From: Pleodorina starrii
Lineage: Eukaryota > Chlorophyta > Chlorophyceae > Chlamydomonadales > Volvocaceae
Assembly (NCBI GenBank): GCA_030267565.1
Contig: BRXU01000001.1
Coordinates: forward strand, 8,845,001 to 8,909,000
Direction: 5' to 3'
DNA: 64,000 nt
Made by a program: the position numbers and the translations under genes. How positions within the stretch are numbered: the stretch's first letter is position 1; each line of letters begins with the position of its first letter. The notes under the pieces were generated by a model. The model was not told the origin of the DNA and did not search any database. It saw nothing but the letters and a program-made list of their open reading frames with translations. Of the stretch, positions 33,601 through 46,000 are shown piece after piece.

Positions 33601-36600
33601 CCACGGGGTCGTCCGCGCCCGCCACCCTCGTACACATGCACGACATAGCCCCCTTGTGCACGTATTCCTCTCCTTAATCCCCTTTCCCATACAGCATTCA
33701 CCCACTACCATCTCTCGATCAGCCAGCTCGACATTATCAGCCGCAGCTCCAGCCGCATTCGCATGGGGGTCTCGCCGGTAACGCTGTCCCTGCGTCTGTT
33801 CTTCCTGTCTTTTGACGTCGCCCTTTCCTTGTTCTGCGTCCTTCTCTTTGCCTGCCGTAGGTGAGTTGGGTCTTCGCGGGCTTCGGGGATTGGGGCGTTC
33901 CTTGCATCCCAGCCGCACTTTCTCGACAAGTTCAGCAACGTGACACCTCACAGCCTCAGCGAATTTCCAGCATCCACCGTTACAACTCGTCTCGTCCTCG
34001 TCACGTGGCGGCTCAACTCGGACTCGCTACCATTTCTCGGTTTGTATCTAACGCCCTTGCTGCTTGCAAGTTTACCTCGTTTTTCTTTTGCAGACAGGAA
34101 GGATATTTCTCTGATTTGATACCGTTTACGGGCTCCGGCCTATACGTGGATAACCCCCCTCATTGTATTATAGAGGAGCATATCACTCCCTGACCCCCCC
34201 CCCCGCCTATACGTGGATAACCCCGCCTATACGTGGATGACCCCCCCCGTCGCCTCCGTTCCTTCACTGCGGTTTGTGTTTTGTCAGGTTTGTACCCTCA
34301 TGCCCCACGACCCTTTCAATCCGCAATCAACTACCGCTGGCCGGAGCTGGCTCGTTCCACGTGATCCCGCTGCTCCCTGGCCCTCCCTGGCCCTCCTTCC
34401 CAAGCCTCCTTTCCAAGCCTCCTTTCCAAGTCTCTCCGCTCTCCCACACCTTCCATCCCACCCCAGAACCCACCCACCCCCCGACTCCTCGTGCATTCAC
34501 AAATCTCGTCGAGCTTTTCCGACAGCGATTGCACAAGCACCAGCGAACACTCCAACAGCGAACAACATACGGCTTCATAATCATTTGACTGTCCCTCCAT
34601 GCCCCTCTGCTTCCATTCCTTGCCGGCCCGCCCAAGCACCCATCCCCATCCATGCGCCCCCGCCGGTTAGCCTTCCCTCCGTGAACTCCTCCCCTTCCAG
34701 CCTTCCTCCCTCCCCTTTCCCCTCCCCTCCCTTGCCACCGCTGAGGTGCCATCTTTAGTTCCTTACAACTCCGCCTCCCCCCCTTCTTGCTGCCGGTGTC
34801 GTACTGTCCTTGGCCAGCTTGTCAGCTTGCCCCTTTGGACTGTCGTACTACCGTATTTCCCATTGCCCCTCTCCTTCCGTACCCAAACACCGCAGACGCA
34901 CGTGTGCCTGCAATCCACGGCGGAGGTGCCATACCTTCTGCCAACCCTGGAGCAGACTCCCAGCCTGGACCAGTTTGGGTTCCCCTCTGTGGCGATGTGC
35001 GTCACCGTCACCGCACCAGACACCCCCTGCCGCAAGCGGGCGCCCTGCTGCGACATGGACTTCTCAAAGGTACGATAGTGTACGGAGTACGACAGGGATT
35101 ACGGGATACGCTGGGTATGGAATACGACAGGGTGTGTACGGCGGTGCGGGAAGGTACGGCTGTATGTGTGCGGGTACGGCCGTGCTGGGATTTGTGGGCA
35201 TATGGTTACTGGGGGCTGCGATGGGACGTTGCCACGTCATGATGTCGTGATCGTACTCTTTTCTTTGTGTGTGTATGTGGGTGGGTGGGTGGGTGGGTAG
35301 AGTTGCCGCAGTGTATGCACACGAAAGCCGTACACCGATGATTTAACGTGCATTGTACATCGTACGACACCGTACTCGCAGGTCGAGGTGCTGCTCAACA
35401 CCACCTGCAGGTCGGACATCCGGCGCATCCTGTTTGATGGGGCGGAGATGCCGTACAGTTGGGCCAGCTATCCCGACCTGGACGGCCTGATTGCCCTCAA
35501 ATTCACCGGCCTCAGCGAGTGAGTCCTAATAATCTCCCAACTTGGGGTTCCCACGACCCCACGAGTGCGGGGTGGGGGTATGTGTGCCTAGATTTTAGGG
35601 TTTTTTAGGGGTGGGGTTTATGGTTTTAGGGTTTTATATGTGCGGGGTGCGGGCGCATCAGCACTGGAGGGCAGAACCTCGCTCCCGATTGGTGGGTGCA
35701 GCTGTGCCGGTGCACCAGCGCTGGAGCCCGGAGGGCAGCGGCCCTCTAGGGAGGTCTGCGGCCCGCTGGCGATGCAGCCCCTCACCCCGCTTCCCCTCCC
35801 CCATACACACACACACACACCTGGCTCCTGCCACCAGCGCCCGACGCCGCTTGCTGGATCTAGACTCACCGCGTTATCGGCACAATTAGCAACTAGCCAA
35901 CAGGCAGCACCCAGCGAACAGCCCGCGAAGGCCCGCATCCGGGCTGGCCAGAACTGCAGGCCAGCAAGGCAGGCCACAGCACCGCGGGGCAGCTACCAAG
36001 CAGTCCGGGTTGCGCAGCTGCCCGGCAGCGCGGGGGCATCGCTTGGCGGCACTGGCTGGCGTGGACACAACTGAAGAAAGATACACGTGGTGGTGGTGGT
36101 CGTCTGTGTCTTGTTATCTGCGCGCAACGTAGCACACCTGCAGAAAGCCACCGTCCCGCCCTCCTCATCCTCCTCCGTCCTTCCGCCCACCTCCTCCATA
36201 CTTGCATCACCTCCCTACCGCCCTCCCTCTCGCCCCCTACGTGGTTTCCGCCCCCCTCCCCCTCCCCCATTCTACGCAGCGACCTGAACGGTCAGTCGCC
36301 GGTCGGCAAGACGCTCTGCTGGTGAGTGATTGATTGGCGGGCTGCCTCGGCCCTGCCCTGCCCTGCCAGCCGGTCGCGCGTGCGTCTGGGCGTCTGGGCG
36401 TCGTTGCAGCAAGAGGGCCGTCCTGAAGGAATTTGGGCTTTGCTGGGTGTCTGTCCAGAGAGGCAGTCTGAAGGGGCTGAGATGTGTTCTGGCGTGTACA
36501 CACAGGCTGGGGGGCAGAACGCACAGGGGGCCAGAACCACTCGGCGGCGCCCCCTCCCTACCACACACATTCCCTCTCTCTCTCCCCAAAGACACACGCA

Positions 36601-37422
36601 TGCAACCACGCTCAACCGTGGAGTACATAATCTGTTTTCCGGTTGGGCCGAGCACACCGGGAGCCGCTGTTCTTTCTTGTCTTGGGTGTTCCCCCCGATG
36701 CATCGTCATGCACCCATACACACACACACACACACACACACACCACCAGTCCACCAGTCCACCACCACCACCACCACCTGGGTTCTGGGTCCGTTCGCTA
36801 ACGCCGTCTCCATCTCCGCTGCGGTATTTTCTGTTTACCACCGCCACCACCACCGCCACCGCCACCACCACACAGACACGCACCCCGTCTCCCTCCTGCC
36901 AGCATCCAATCGCTTTTGCATGCACACCTACCCGCCACCTCCCCATCTGCCTGCCAGGCATGTGCGGCCTGGTGCCTGCGCGAACCCCGCGGCGCTTTGC
37001 TACAACGGGAGGTGCCAGGTGCGTACGACACTTGCGGGGTCCGTACGGGGTGCGTTCGGATTACTCGCCGGCTGTCACCAGCTTTGCTGCGCGGCACCGA
37101 AATCGCGCTCGGGGTGAAAGCTTTGAGAACGCGTGATCGGGTTCCATGTTTTGGGTGTTGTCGGCCGCCTCCTCCTTACGTGTGCCGCCTCCTTACGGGA
37201 GGCTCACAGACACACAAAACATCGAAATCGCCCACGCCATTAAACCGAGCTCTGATGCTGGAACGGTGTCTAGCACAGATCCTACTAGCTTTGCTTTTAT
37301 TCATCTGAAGCTGATATATGCTCGACCGGATCATCTCTTGTTTTTTCCGCTCCCCTCCCCTGCAGGCCAACATCTTCTCTATGGACAACAAGTGCTGCCC
37401 TGCCAACTGGGTTAGCAACTAA
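24617..37422 (+). CDS. Pherophorin-family glycoprotein with giant proline rod (gene B)
   Basis: Twelve exons: 24617-24692, 25058-25178, 25725-25785, 26844-26958, 27821-27916, 28280-28418, 29675-33398, 34896-35069, 35382-35518, 36280-36321, 36958-37018, 37366-37422. All junctions are GT/AG and phases 1,2,0,1,1,2,0,0,2,2,0 agree; the total is 4803 nt (1600 aa). Residues 1-25 form a signal peptide (SILLLAVIGGLLNA). The N-terminal pherophorin domain follows (FPYCLCETYDCGCSP, PCCKALSKY, YELRVFNLPLN, LCDVARGQC). A Cys-rich module lies at about 282-406, a Pro rod broken by single Ser/Leu at about 407-1169, a second such module at about 1172-1311, a Pro spacer to 1444, and the C-terminal pherophorin domain at 1445-1600 (PCCDMDFSK, ending DNKCCPANWVSN). 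Leu replaces the usual Lys/Arg/Gln of FPYC-x-C. Inferred role: secreted cell-wall or matrix structural glycoprotein. Confidence 0.88.
25690..25713. repeat. (GT)n in intron 2 of gene B
   Basis: A short dinucleotide run just before the exon 3 acceptor. Confidence 0.8.
27406..27504. repeat. (ACCAG)n pentamer array in intron 4 of gene B
   Basis: About 20 nearly perfect ACCAG units. Downstream, CAAGCGACG motifs are repeated several times (27673-27756). Confidence 0.95.
28459..28484 (+). repeat. Short copy of the CCTATACGTGGATA dispersed repeat
   Basis: GGCTCCGGCCTATACGTGGA and the bases after it match the 3' end of the longer copies at 34052-34159 and 40768-40874. It lies in intron 6 of gene B. 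Confidence 0.75.
29033..29252. repeat. (GGAGT)n / (GGAGAGT)n composite array in intron 6 of gene B
   Basis: Pentamers GGAGT (29033-29105) pass into GTGTGGA and then AGAGTGG heptamers, and back to GGAGT. The purine-rich strand is the coding strand. Confidence 0.95.
30290..32573 (+). repeat. Coding repeat: proline rod of gene B, with 183-bp higher-order units
   Basis: Within exon 7 the codons are almost all CCN (Pro), punctuated by single TCN (Ser) or TTG/CTG (Leu). Segments starting near 31161 and 31344 are nearly identical with an offset of 183 bases (61 codons), so the rod grew in part by in-frame duplication of larger blocks. The opposite strand is an almost pure G-rich tract. Four of six frames stay open through it for composition reasons only. 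Confidence 0.9.
34052..34159 (+). repeat. Dispersed repeat, copy in intron 7 of gene B
   Basis: Starts CGCCCTTGCTGCTTGCAAG, contains TTTTGCAGACAGGAAGGA and ends GGCCTATACGTGGATAACCC. It is about 90 percent alike by eye to 40768-40874. Two further copies of its last 15-18 bases follow in tandem at 34204-34248. Confidence 0.8.
35592..35637 (+). repeat. Interstitial TTTTAGGG-like patch in intron 9 of gene B
   Basis: GATTTTAGGGTTTTTTAGGG and nearby TGGTTTTAGGGTTTTA resemble the TTTTAGGG telomere repeat of Chlamydomonas. The units are imperfect. Confidence 0.6.
36718..36743. repeat. (CA)n in intron 10 of gene B
   Basis: Simple dinucleotide run followed by CCACCA repeats. Confidence 0.8.
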
Positions 37423-38090
37423 GGGACACCCGACCCTCTGCCCGTCCCGCCCCGCTCAACCAAACCGCCGCCCCCCAAGTGCCCCTGCCCGCTCTCCGGA
37501 AGGAGACGGCGAGGCGGGGAGGGGCAAAAGGGACACCCCCCTGAGAGGAGGCCCGGCGGGTGCCGCTGCCGGCTGCCGCCCGGACGCACGCTCGCGGACC
37601 CACCCGGCCAAAGCAGCACCCAGCCGCGTCGCGTGCGGAACCAGCGGCGGCGGCGGTACCAGCGGCAGCCGGCAACAGCGGCGAGCGGTGATTGCGGCCT
37701 GTCGCCCTGTGCGTGGAACTGGCTCGTGCGTGGAACCGGCTGCCTTTTTGCGATTGTGAAAACAGGTTTGATTTAATAGAAGCATAGGACATCAGGCGGC
37801 CGTCGGGCGTGCGCGGCCCGACAGGCACGCGCTGATGTTCTTTTGTCCTCTGTCGATCCACCATCTGCCATCTGCGTGCGTGTGCACCGCATCCGATCCG
37901 CGGGAGCAGGGAGGCGGCCGGCGGCCGGTGGAACGCCGCCCGCCTTTCCGCCGCCGCACGGTAGCCTCTCTTCCCTCTCAGGGGGCTGCTGGGGGGCTTG
38001 GCGCGATGTGGGCCGTGGCATGATGTGGCGCAGGGTGGCGGCGCAAAGTCCGCGTGACGGCACCGGATGCGGCGGCGTGGTGTGGCGTGG

Positions 38091-38322
38091 TGGTGTGGTG
38101 TGGTGTGGTGTGGTGTGGTGTGGTGTGGTGTGGTGTGGTGTGGTGTGGTGTGGTGTGGTGTGGTGTGGTGTGGTGTGGTGTGGTGTGGTGTGGTGTGGTG
38201 TGGTGTGGTGTGGTGTGGTGTGGTGTGGTGTGGTGTGGTGTGGTGTGGTGTGGTGTGGTGTGGTGTGGTGTGGTGTGGTGTGGTGTGGTGTGGTGTGGTG
38301 TGGTGTGGTGTGGTGTGGTGTG
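38091..38322. repeat. (TGTGG)n pentamer array, about 46 copies
   Basis: A pure pentamer array of about 230 bp, G-rich on the + strand. Confidence 0.97.
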
Positions 38323-40767
38323 AGCGCAATCACGGCGCGCACGGGCGTGTGCGTGTTCTTCCCGGTGAGCCGGGAGCGAGCCACTGGCCCGCCACCGCCT
38401 TGCCGACGCGGCTTGAAGCGGGCCAAAGCGGGCCTAGTCGGTCGTGGGATCTGCGTGCCTCGGTGGAGAGTGGAGAGCCCGCCCCTCCCAGCAGCCACCC
38501 GGCGCTTGCTGGCGGATGTGCTGCGCCATGCATGGCGCGCCTGCCACGCTAGTGAGCCCCACTGGCTGAAGACGTGAAGAGCCGACGCCACTCCTAAGCC
38601 TAAGCCCAGCCCCTGCTGCGCCATGCGGCACACCGTCCCACCCTTCCTGCCTTCGAACGCCGCGCGCGATAGTAGAGACGCCGCCGCAAGGCAAGCCTGG
38701 CAGCTCCTGCGGGCTTGAAAGCGGCAAGCGGGACCGGGGTGCGGATTGGGGACGGCGTGCGTTGAGTTGGGTGGCTGGATAGGTCAGGGGCCGTAAAAGC
38801 CATGAAGCGTTTTCTATTATTTTCATGAGCCTTCCGCTCACAATCGCGCGAGTTTGTGCGGTGTCCTTCTTCCCGACAGGGAGGATTAGGGCCGCAGGCC
38901 AACTGCGGGGTCGTAGGAAGATATAGTATATCTTTACTCATTTGTCGGTGGCTGTGGTGGTGGCGGTGATGTTTTTGATGTTTAGGGTGCCGTCGTCGTC
39001 GGTCGGTCATCATGGGATGTGTCATGTGAGTGTGTGTGCGCGTTTTGGGTCATGGTATCGTTTAAGAGGGTGGCGTGCTTAGGGTGGCAGGAGGCCGCAG
39101 GGGCTGTGCGGAAAAAATAGCAGGCTGTGCCGCGCAGGGCGTCATATGCGCGTGAAGTCACGCGTAGCAGGCTTTGCTTGGGGGGAAGGGGAAGCCAGCG
39201 GGTCAGTGTCTGTGCGCACTGCCCTCGGCCTGCCCGGCCGTGCGTGCCCTGCTTTTGCAATTAATATCATGGCCATAGGAAAATGACAACGTCGGGGGCA
39301 AGCAACTCAGTATGGCCCGACTGCTGCATAGCATGGGGCCGATCCGCGTCTTCGCTCGTTGGCTGCTTGGCTTGTATTGCTTGTTCGTGGGCTTTTAAGG
39401 AAAAACGGCGATCTTGGCGCGGGTCAACGGCCGCGGAGGCGTGTGGGCCGTTGGAAGGTCTGGTTCGGGCTAGGGGCTGGCGGCAATGGTAGGGAAAGGG
39501 GAAGGGGGTAGCGAGGGAAGAGGGAGGGGGTTGTGCGTGTGCGGAGAACAGGGCGCGGACACAGTAGACAACGCCCGAGTTGCGTCGTAGCACAAATGCC
39601 GCTCTCTTGGCTTGAGGCATTTCCTGCGGCGCGCGGGGCGATGTATGTGGCGGTGGACCGATCGCCCACCTGCCCGACTGCCTGACTGCCCGACTGCCTG
39701 ATTGCCTGATTGCGCCCAGACCGACTGCGGGTTGCACCAGGAAAGCAGTGCGGAGTGCAACCTCCCTAGAGCGCACAACACACAGTCGCACACAGTCGCA
39801 CACGCACACGCACACACATCTCCCACATCCCCACTTCGCACGCGCGCGCCCCTTCCCTGCAAGCTCACCCGGCCAACCTCCACCCTGCGGCGATTATTCA
39901 ATAACACCTACCAATGGTTGCTAAACCGTGGTCAGCCTGTGTACGACAGCCCGCATTTCAACCGCAGGATCACGCACCGCATACGGCGCCAAATGCCGGA
40001 ATGACCAGCAGGTTTCACCTGGAGACTGCCCGGCTGGGATGGTTGGAAGCTGGCTTGGAGGATTTTGTGTGGGCGCGGGCCCGTAGGGTTCGTGGGATAA
40101 GGCTATCTAGTGGTGCCGCGGCCGGCACGGTTGGTGGCGGCGGCGGGCGGCGGTGTTGGGCGCGGCCTGTCGATGCAGCAGCTGGTGGCAGTTATGTTGG
40201 TTGGGTCATCTCGAAGGTGCCACGTCTCTCTGGGCAGGAGAAGCGCCGAGCGCGGTGCATACCTGGTCGGTCATCATGCATGTGGGCTATATGTGTAGCG
40301 TGTGTGTGCGCGCGTGTCATGGACCACGGACGGACGGAGGAGGCAAGCATGCACGGTCTTTACCACAGTGCACACCGGAAGCAGTGTGTACCGGGGCGCT
40401 TGTGTGTGTATGTGTCGGGGGGGGAGCTACGTGTGGGCTACGTACGTGCGCGCGCGTGTATGGGACGCAGGCACGAATCGGGGTGCATGTTGGAGCTCGA
40501 AAGACATGGTTGTGCGGTCCGTGTGACCGCCGTGCGCGGCGGTAAGCACGTGTAAGCACACGTCTGCGTGTGGCGTCTGCGTGTACCGGGGGCCGTGTTG
40601 CTCGCGTCGCATGCCGAACTGACCATCCACACTTCTTTTAAAACTGACGTATGCCTACAAAACTCGTATGCCTTTCAACGGCGGCCTGGCTGGGACTGAC
40701 TGTGGGACACCGGGACGACGCGGCCAATCCAGACCCCTCGTCCGCCAGGCACCATTGCGCACTTCCC

Positions 40768-40874
40768 CGCCCTTGCTGCTTGCAAGTTTACCTCGTTTTT
40801 TTTTGCAGACAGGAAGGACTTTTCTGATTTCATACCGTTCACGGGCTCCGGCCTATACGTGGATACCCCCCCCC
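40768..40874 (+). repeat. Dispersed repeat, intergenic copy
   Basis: Second long copy of the sequence at 34052-34159. The similarity starts and stops at the same bases in both, which marks it as a unit. It ends in a poly-C run. Confidence 0.8.
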
Positions 40875-42111
40875 TTTTCAAGTGCCCGGAGCACACTGCC
40901 AGCGGATGGATCGCGCCTGCCCCGCAAGGTGCCATGCACTTGGACACGTGCACTGCTGGGTGCTGGGCTGCTGGCTCCTGGCTGGGGTGTGCGACAATTC
41001 CAGTACGTGTAAGACTCTCGTGCGATTTCCGACATGCAGGTCGGTGGCTGGCCCGTGTGTTTGCCGCCCAAAGCGACGTGCAGGGTGCAGCCACAAGACA
41101 CCCACCGCGCCACCGCAGCGCGCAGCCTCCAACCTATCCCGCACCACCACCTCCTTCAGAACCCTGGCCCACATACTCCATTCCACTTCACTCCGCCACT
41201 CAGGTTCCCGGTACAACGTAGCGCGGTTACTTCAGGCACCCGACCGCTGGCTGCTCTCCCTGGAGCAGAGCGCACGGCGGATCATGTCCGTCCCCCCAGT
41301 CCCCCTGACTCGGGCGCCCTTCAGACCACTCGCAACCCCAAACACGTCTAGTGCGGACCCGCAGCTAGCGCGTGTATGAAAACGGTTACCACCTGCGTGC
41401 AGCGTGCCGCCGATGACCCATGGGTCAACTTTCCACTTGAGCTGTTGTTATGGAAGGTACAAGCTTGCTTTGCTGCCCAATGTGAGGGGGAACCTTGAAA
41501 AATGGGAGTCTGTTTGGGGGATCACCCCTTCCTGCAGGTGGCTATCAACGAGCGCATTCTGGTCCAAGCGACCTGTTCGAGTCGCGGTTGTGTTTTGGTG
41601 AGTATGACTGTTAGTTGTGCGTCGGCAGGAGGCATTGGGTCTCGAGTGCCTAATTACATACGCTCGCGGAAAACGCCGTTGGGGCCTTCAATGCAATACG
41701 GTAACGCAGCTTCATTTTCATTTCGGGCATTGTGTAAGGCCTTCGATAAACCAACGACCGTCGGAGAAGAGAACATGCCGAGAAGCTCCCTCCCGCATGG
41801 GCCCTTCCAAAGGGCGTCGAAGGACATCGAAACGGTTTTTACCGGAAAGGCACCTTCATCCGGCCGGCCCTGTTGGGGAAAGGGGATGCGCCCCACCCTG
41901 CCCCACCACTTATGTAAAGCTTCTAATGCTTGGCGGTCGTTTTGATGATGCGATTGCCGAAAGCTGGGGACACGCCAGGGTCCGCTGGTCCGCCCGCCGG
42001 CTCTACTCTGCCCCCGCTGGCAGCCGCTGGCTCTACCCCCAACATACCTTATCAATGGTCAGGGGCCCAGTGTAACAACAACAACAACATTAACAACAGT
42101 TTTGTCTGCCA

Positions 42112-42146
42112 TTAATTAATTACAGAGGAGCTGGATAACAGCTACA
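42112..42146 (-). repeat. Inverted copy of the CTCCTCTGTAATTAATT retroelement end
   Basis: The minus strand reads GTAGCTGTTATCCAGCTCCT then CTGTAATTAATTAA, identical to the insert and left flank at 24007-24037. It could be the 3' end of a longer, unrecognised element reaching rightwards. Confidence 0.6.
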
Positions 42147-43001
42147 TAGTGCGATCGCACGACTCTGTGGGTCTAATGTTCAATAGAACATCTAGACTAG
42201 ACAAGGCCACTAACCAAATCACCGGCGAAATCGCCTCATTGGATAGGGATCCCATGCTGGGAAATGAATGTCTTCGACTTTTTGTCTGCGTTTAAACTTT
42301 GGGTTGGCATGCATTGGAAAAATTTCACGAAACCTTTCCGCCCGTAGCTGCGGCTTGGCTCATCCGTTACTAGGATAACTCGCTCGCTTGTATCGGCAAT
42401 ACACTGCCAACGTCAATCTTAGCGCCACCCTGGCAGCCTTAATGGTAAATAACGGCTTCCATGACCCTTAGCCATGTAGAAACGAAGCTCCCCCACGTTA
42501 TTACGCTGCGTTGCTCACGTCCTTACCTGTCGGGGTGTACATGTACGACCGCGCCATATCTATCGATCGATGAAGCAAACGCGCGCGTCGACTTAGCCTC
42601 CCCAGTGAAATTGGTGGAGAACAGTGACAAGAATTATTCCATTGGAGCTGCACGGGTAACTTAATGATAACGGTCCAACGTTTCCCGCTCGTCGACACAT
42701 TTAAAACGAATTCAGCATTTAAAACGACGGTGAGCGGCCGCTCTCCCTGGATCCTCCCAATTTGCCATAATCAAAGTAATAAGACTTACGCGTAATTTCT
42801 CCACTGGAGACGCTCCTATGCAGAGCACTGAATCCGGTAGCGAGAGCGCACACCCTTATTACGTGCTCTAAACACGTGTTGCCTTTGCGCCCGGGGCATC
42901 CTCTGGCTTTCGACAGTTGTTTGTCCCTGGATTAATATTAAGAACACCAACATCATCCTGCTTTGAGGCGAACCGGGCCGTTCCGGAATCCTGCTGCAGT
43001 T

Positions 43002-46000
43002 ATGGCGCACGCAGGCTTGCGCCATTCGGCGTCTCGCATTATGCAGAGATCGCTTTTTGGCGTTCTGTTGTGGGCAGGTAAGGACCAGCAAGCCTGGTAA
43101 GCCAAGCCGGGCAGGCCGGAGTAGTTGCTAAGCAAATTTACGCGGGAACTGAAGCGTCACGCGCGCTGAAACGAGGACTTCCTTACTTCTATTCATAATC
43201 GGTCAATATGCATTATTCTGAATTGAAAACCGTCTCTTCCACGATATACGATGAGTCTCACAGAGGCCGCCACTCCACGACACCGCCACCCTTTGCTGCC
43301 CAACGACAAACGCAGCTGCTGCGGCCGCTGGAGAACATCTGAGCTCATTGCAACGGACAAATCGCAATCTACTAGCTCGTAGGCGGCAGGCCACTCGCGA
43401 GACCGTGTTCCCGTACTGCAAGTAAGTTTCTTGGGTGCTGCCCCTATGCTGCGGCTTGTTGTGATTATATTACTTTCTGATCCTAGATTAGGTAAGGAAA
43501 CAGAGGGCTGACGAAAGCACCGGCTAGGCGTCGGCAGCATGCCGTAAAAGCTGCCCGCTGCACGCACTTCGTGCCCATTCGAGTCCCTCGCGTCTGTTCG
43601 TCCCCCGTTAGTTTTTTTCCGTTTGCCGAAGAGGGTCTCGTATCTTCAACTAAACTCAATCTGGACGGAACTGAACTGCCTCTTGGCATCTGGCTGCGTC
43701 CTGTTGCCTTCTGCAGATGTGACTTGTACACCTGCCGCTGCTCGCCGTACAGTACGAACTACGAGGGATCAACTGCCGTGAGTGCGAGTGGCCGAAGGGC
43801 GCGTGCGGGTTGACCACGCCGAATTTCGCCCGACGATACCACTTGTGCACCCCGTGCGCCTGCTGCTTGGCGTGGTCAGCTCGAGTGCCATCCCCCCACC
43901 CCCCACCTCCCGCTTGCCCTCTCCCCGGGGGCACCGCACCCTCGCTCGGGGACACGCATGCGCGCTACATTGTGAGTGCGCCTGACGCGTCGGTGGGCAC
44001 CTTTGCGTGCAACCCGAGCGTGCAATGTGAATGGTCTGCTGCGGATATTGCCCTTGCTTGCCGCTTTTGAAGGGTGTGTACTACTCCGTCGCCATCTGTG
44101 GGCAGGAGCAAAGGCCGGTCGCATTTGTGCGGTCTTGTGTGGGGGTGCGTGCAGGTGGCCGGTGGAGTGCGCCACTGCTTCAGCATTGGCTACCTGGGTT
44201 GCCCGCCCGGCCTCAAGTGCTGCAGCACGCTGGAACGCTTCGTGCAGAAGATCTCCTTCTCAATAAGTGCGTGCGGGCGGGGACAACGAACGAATGAGAT
44301 CGCAGCGGTGGGACAGATGGGTGCGACAGATGGGTGTGCGGGGTCGGGAGGAAGAGATAGAGAGCATCCGGGCTAGGGTGGAGGAAAAGGTTAAGTGGTT
44401 CACAATGCGTAAATTAGTTCACGGGTGCACCGTGGCTCCGTTACGCGCCCTTTCAGAGCGCAGGATCGCACCGTTTGACTGCCCACGCACACACGTCATC
44501 CCTTTTGCTGTGTGGCGCTTCTTTTTATTCACCACACGGCCCCGTCTTTTGTCGCATCAGGCACACGGCCCAGCCCCTTCCTGCCCCTGCTCCAGCGCCC
44601 AGACCTTCTTGCGACTCGCTCCCCTGTTGGTCCGTTCCCGCCCGGCAAAAGATAGACCCGCCCGGCCCCCTCCCCCGCTTGGTCTCCGCCGTGACGGCGA
44701 GAGCCTTGCTCTTGTCGCCTTGAACTCGCCGTGTACCAGCCGTGTACGGCAGTGCACGTGCAGTACGCACGGCGGGCGTTCATACGTCGTGCGTTTACGG
44801 TCCCTCCCGTCTCTCCCGTTGTTGCGTGCCTTGCAGACACCCGGTGTGCTCAGAAGCCCGTCATAAGCCAGGTGGAGGTTAACCGGCGCAGGTGGCCCAG
44901 TTGGGCACTGGCCACCTGGACATCCGTGTCCACGAACGAACGTGAGAGCGAGCAGCGCAGCGCCCCTCCCCCCCTGGAGATCCTGCCCCTCTGTCCCTCC
45001 CTCCCTCCCTCCTTCCCTCCGGGGAAACCCATCCGGAGGGAGGGAGGGTTAGGACCACCACATATAAAGCTCTGTGTGCTCCGGGTCCTCTGGGACGCGT
45101 GAAAAGGGCGTATGGAGCGCGTTTACCAGTTTACCAGATGGCCGCTTGGGGCAAACGGGACGGAACGGGGGTAAACGCCTTGGTAATAAGAATGAAGAAG
45201 GGTACCGTAGCCTCTGCACCAAGCCGTGCTAAGTCTCACACCCGATTCCGCGATGACTGCGATCACTGCGATGACTGCGACCTCTTCGCAGTCACGGGGT
45301 ACGAGTTCCGCGTCTACAACCTGCGCTTCAACGCGACGACCTTCCCCGGCACCACCATCTGCATGAACGCCGTGAAACCCTGCACGAGCCTGGAGGACCT
45401 GTGCGACGTCGAGACTGGAGCTTGCCAGTGAGCAGTTTGTGTCTATGTGTTTGTGTGTGTGCCTGTGCGTGGGGTGTGCGCCTGGCAAGGGCCAAGGCCG
45501 CGCTGCTTACCGCTGCTCTAAAGCCGTGCCCTCGTTGCTGCTGCGGTCGCTGCTCTGTGCCATCCTTCTGTGCAGGTTCGCCGTTTTCGACTCCCACAAC
45601 GCCAGCCGGGTGTGCCCAGTCTGTCCCGTGACGCAGCTGTCGCCTCCGCCGTCGCCCTCACCACCGTCGCCCTTGCCGCCGTCGCCCTCACCACCGTCGC
45701 CCTTGCCGCCGTCACCCTTGCCCCCGTCACCGCTGCCGCCGTCACCCTCGCCCCCGTCACCGCTGCCGCCGTCACCACCACCACCACCGCCGCCGCCGCC
45801 ACCGCCCCCGCCGCCATCCCCACCATCCCCACCCCCGCCGCCACCACCCCCATCGCCATCCCCACCACCCCCACCGCCGCCACCCCCGCCGCCACCGTCG
45901 CCTCCCCCACCCCCACCGTCGCCTTCCCCGCCGCCACCACCCCCACCGCCGCCACCCCCACCCCCACCCTCGCCACCCCCACCCCCACCGTCGCCACCCC

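Larger units (their letters stand above)
37423..43001. other. 5.6-kb spacer between genes B and C
   Basis: No gene is supported on either strand. Identified contents are the GGTGT array (38091-38322), a dispersed repeat (40768-40874), an (AAC)n stretch near 42075-42095 and the repeat end at 42112-42146. A short splice-flanked frame at 41537-41600 has two Cys but no family motif. Part must be the 3' UTR of gene B and the promoter of gene C. Confidence 0.45.

Noticed and set aside
36326..37136. 263- and 268-residue + frames near the 3' end of gene B
   Set aside because: They run through intron 10 and over exon 11 in wrong frames.
37412..38329. 305-residue minus frame with HTTPHHTTPHH repeats
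   Set aside because: Translation of the (TGTGG)n array plus the complement of the gene B 3' region.
41537..41600. Possible isolated pherophorin exon (VAINERILVQATCSSRGC)
   Set aside because: Acceptor- and donor-like borders exist, but residues do not match any pherophorin exon here and no partner exons were found.
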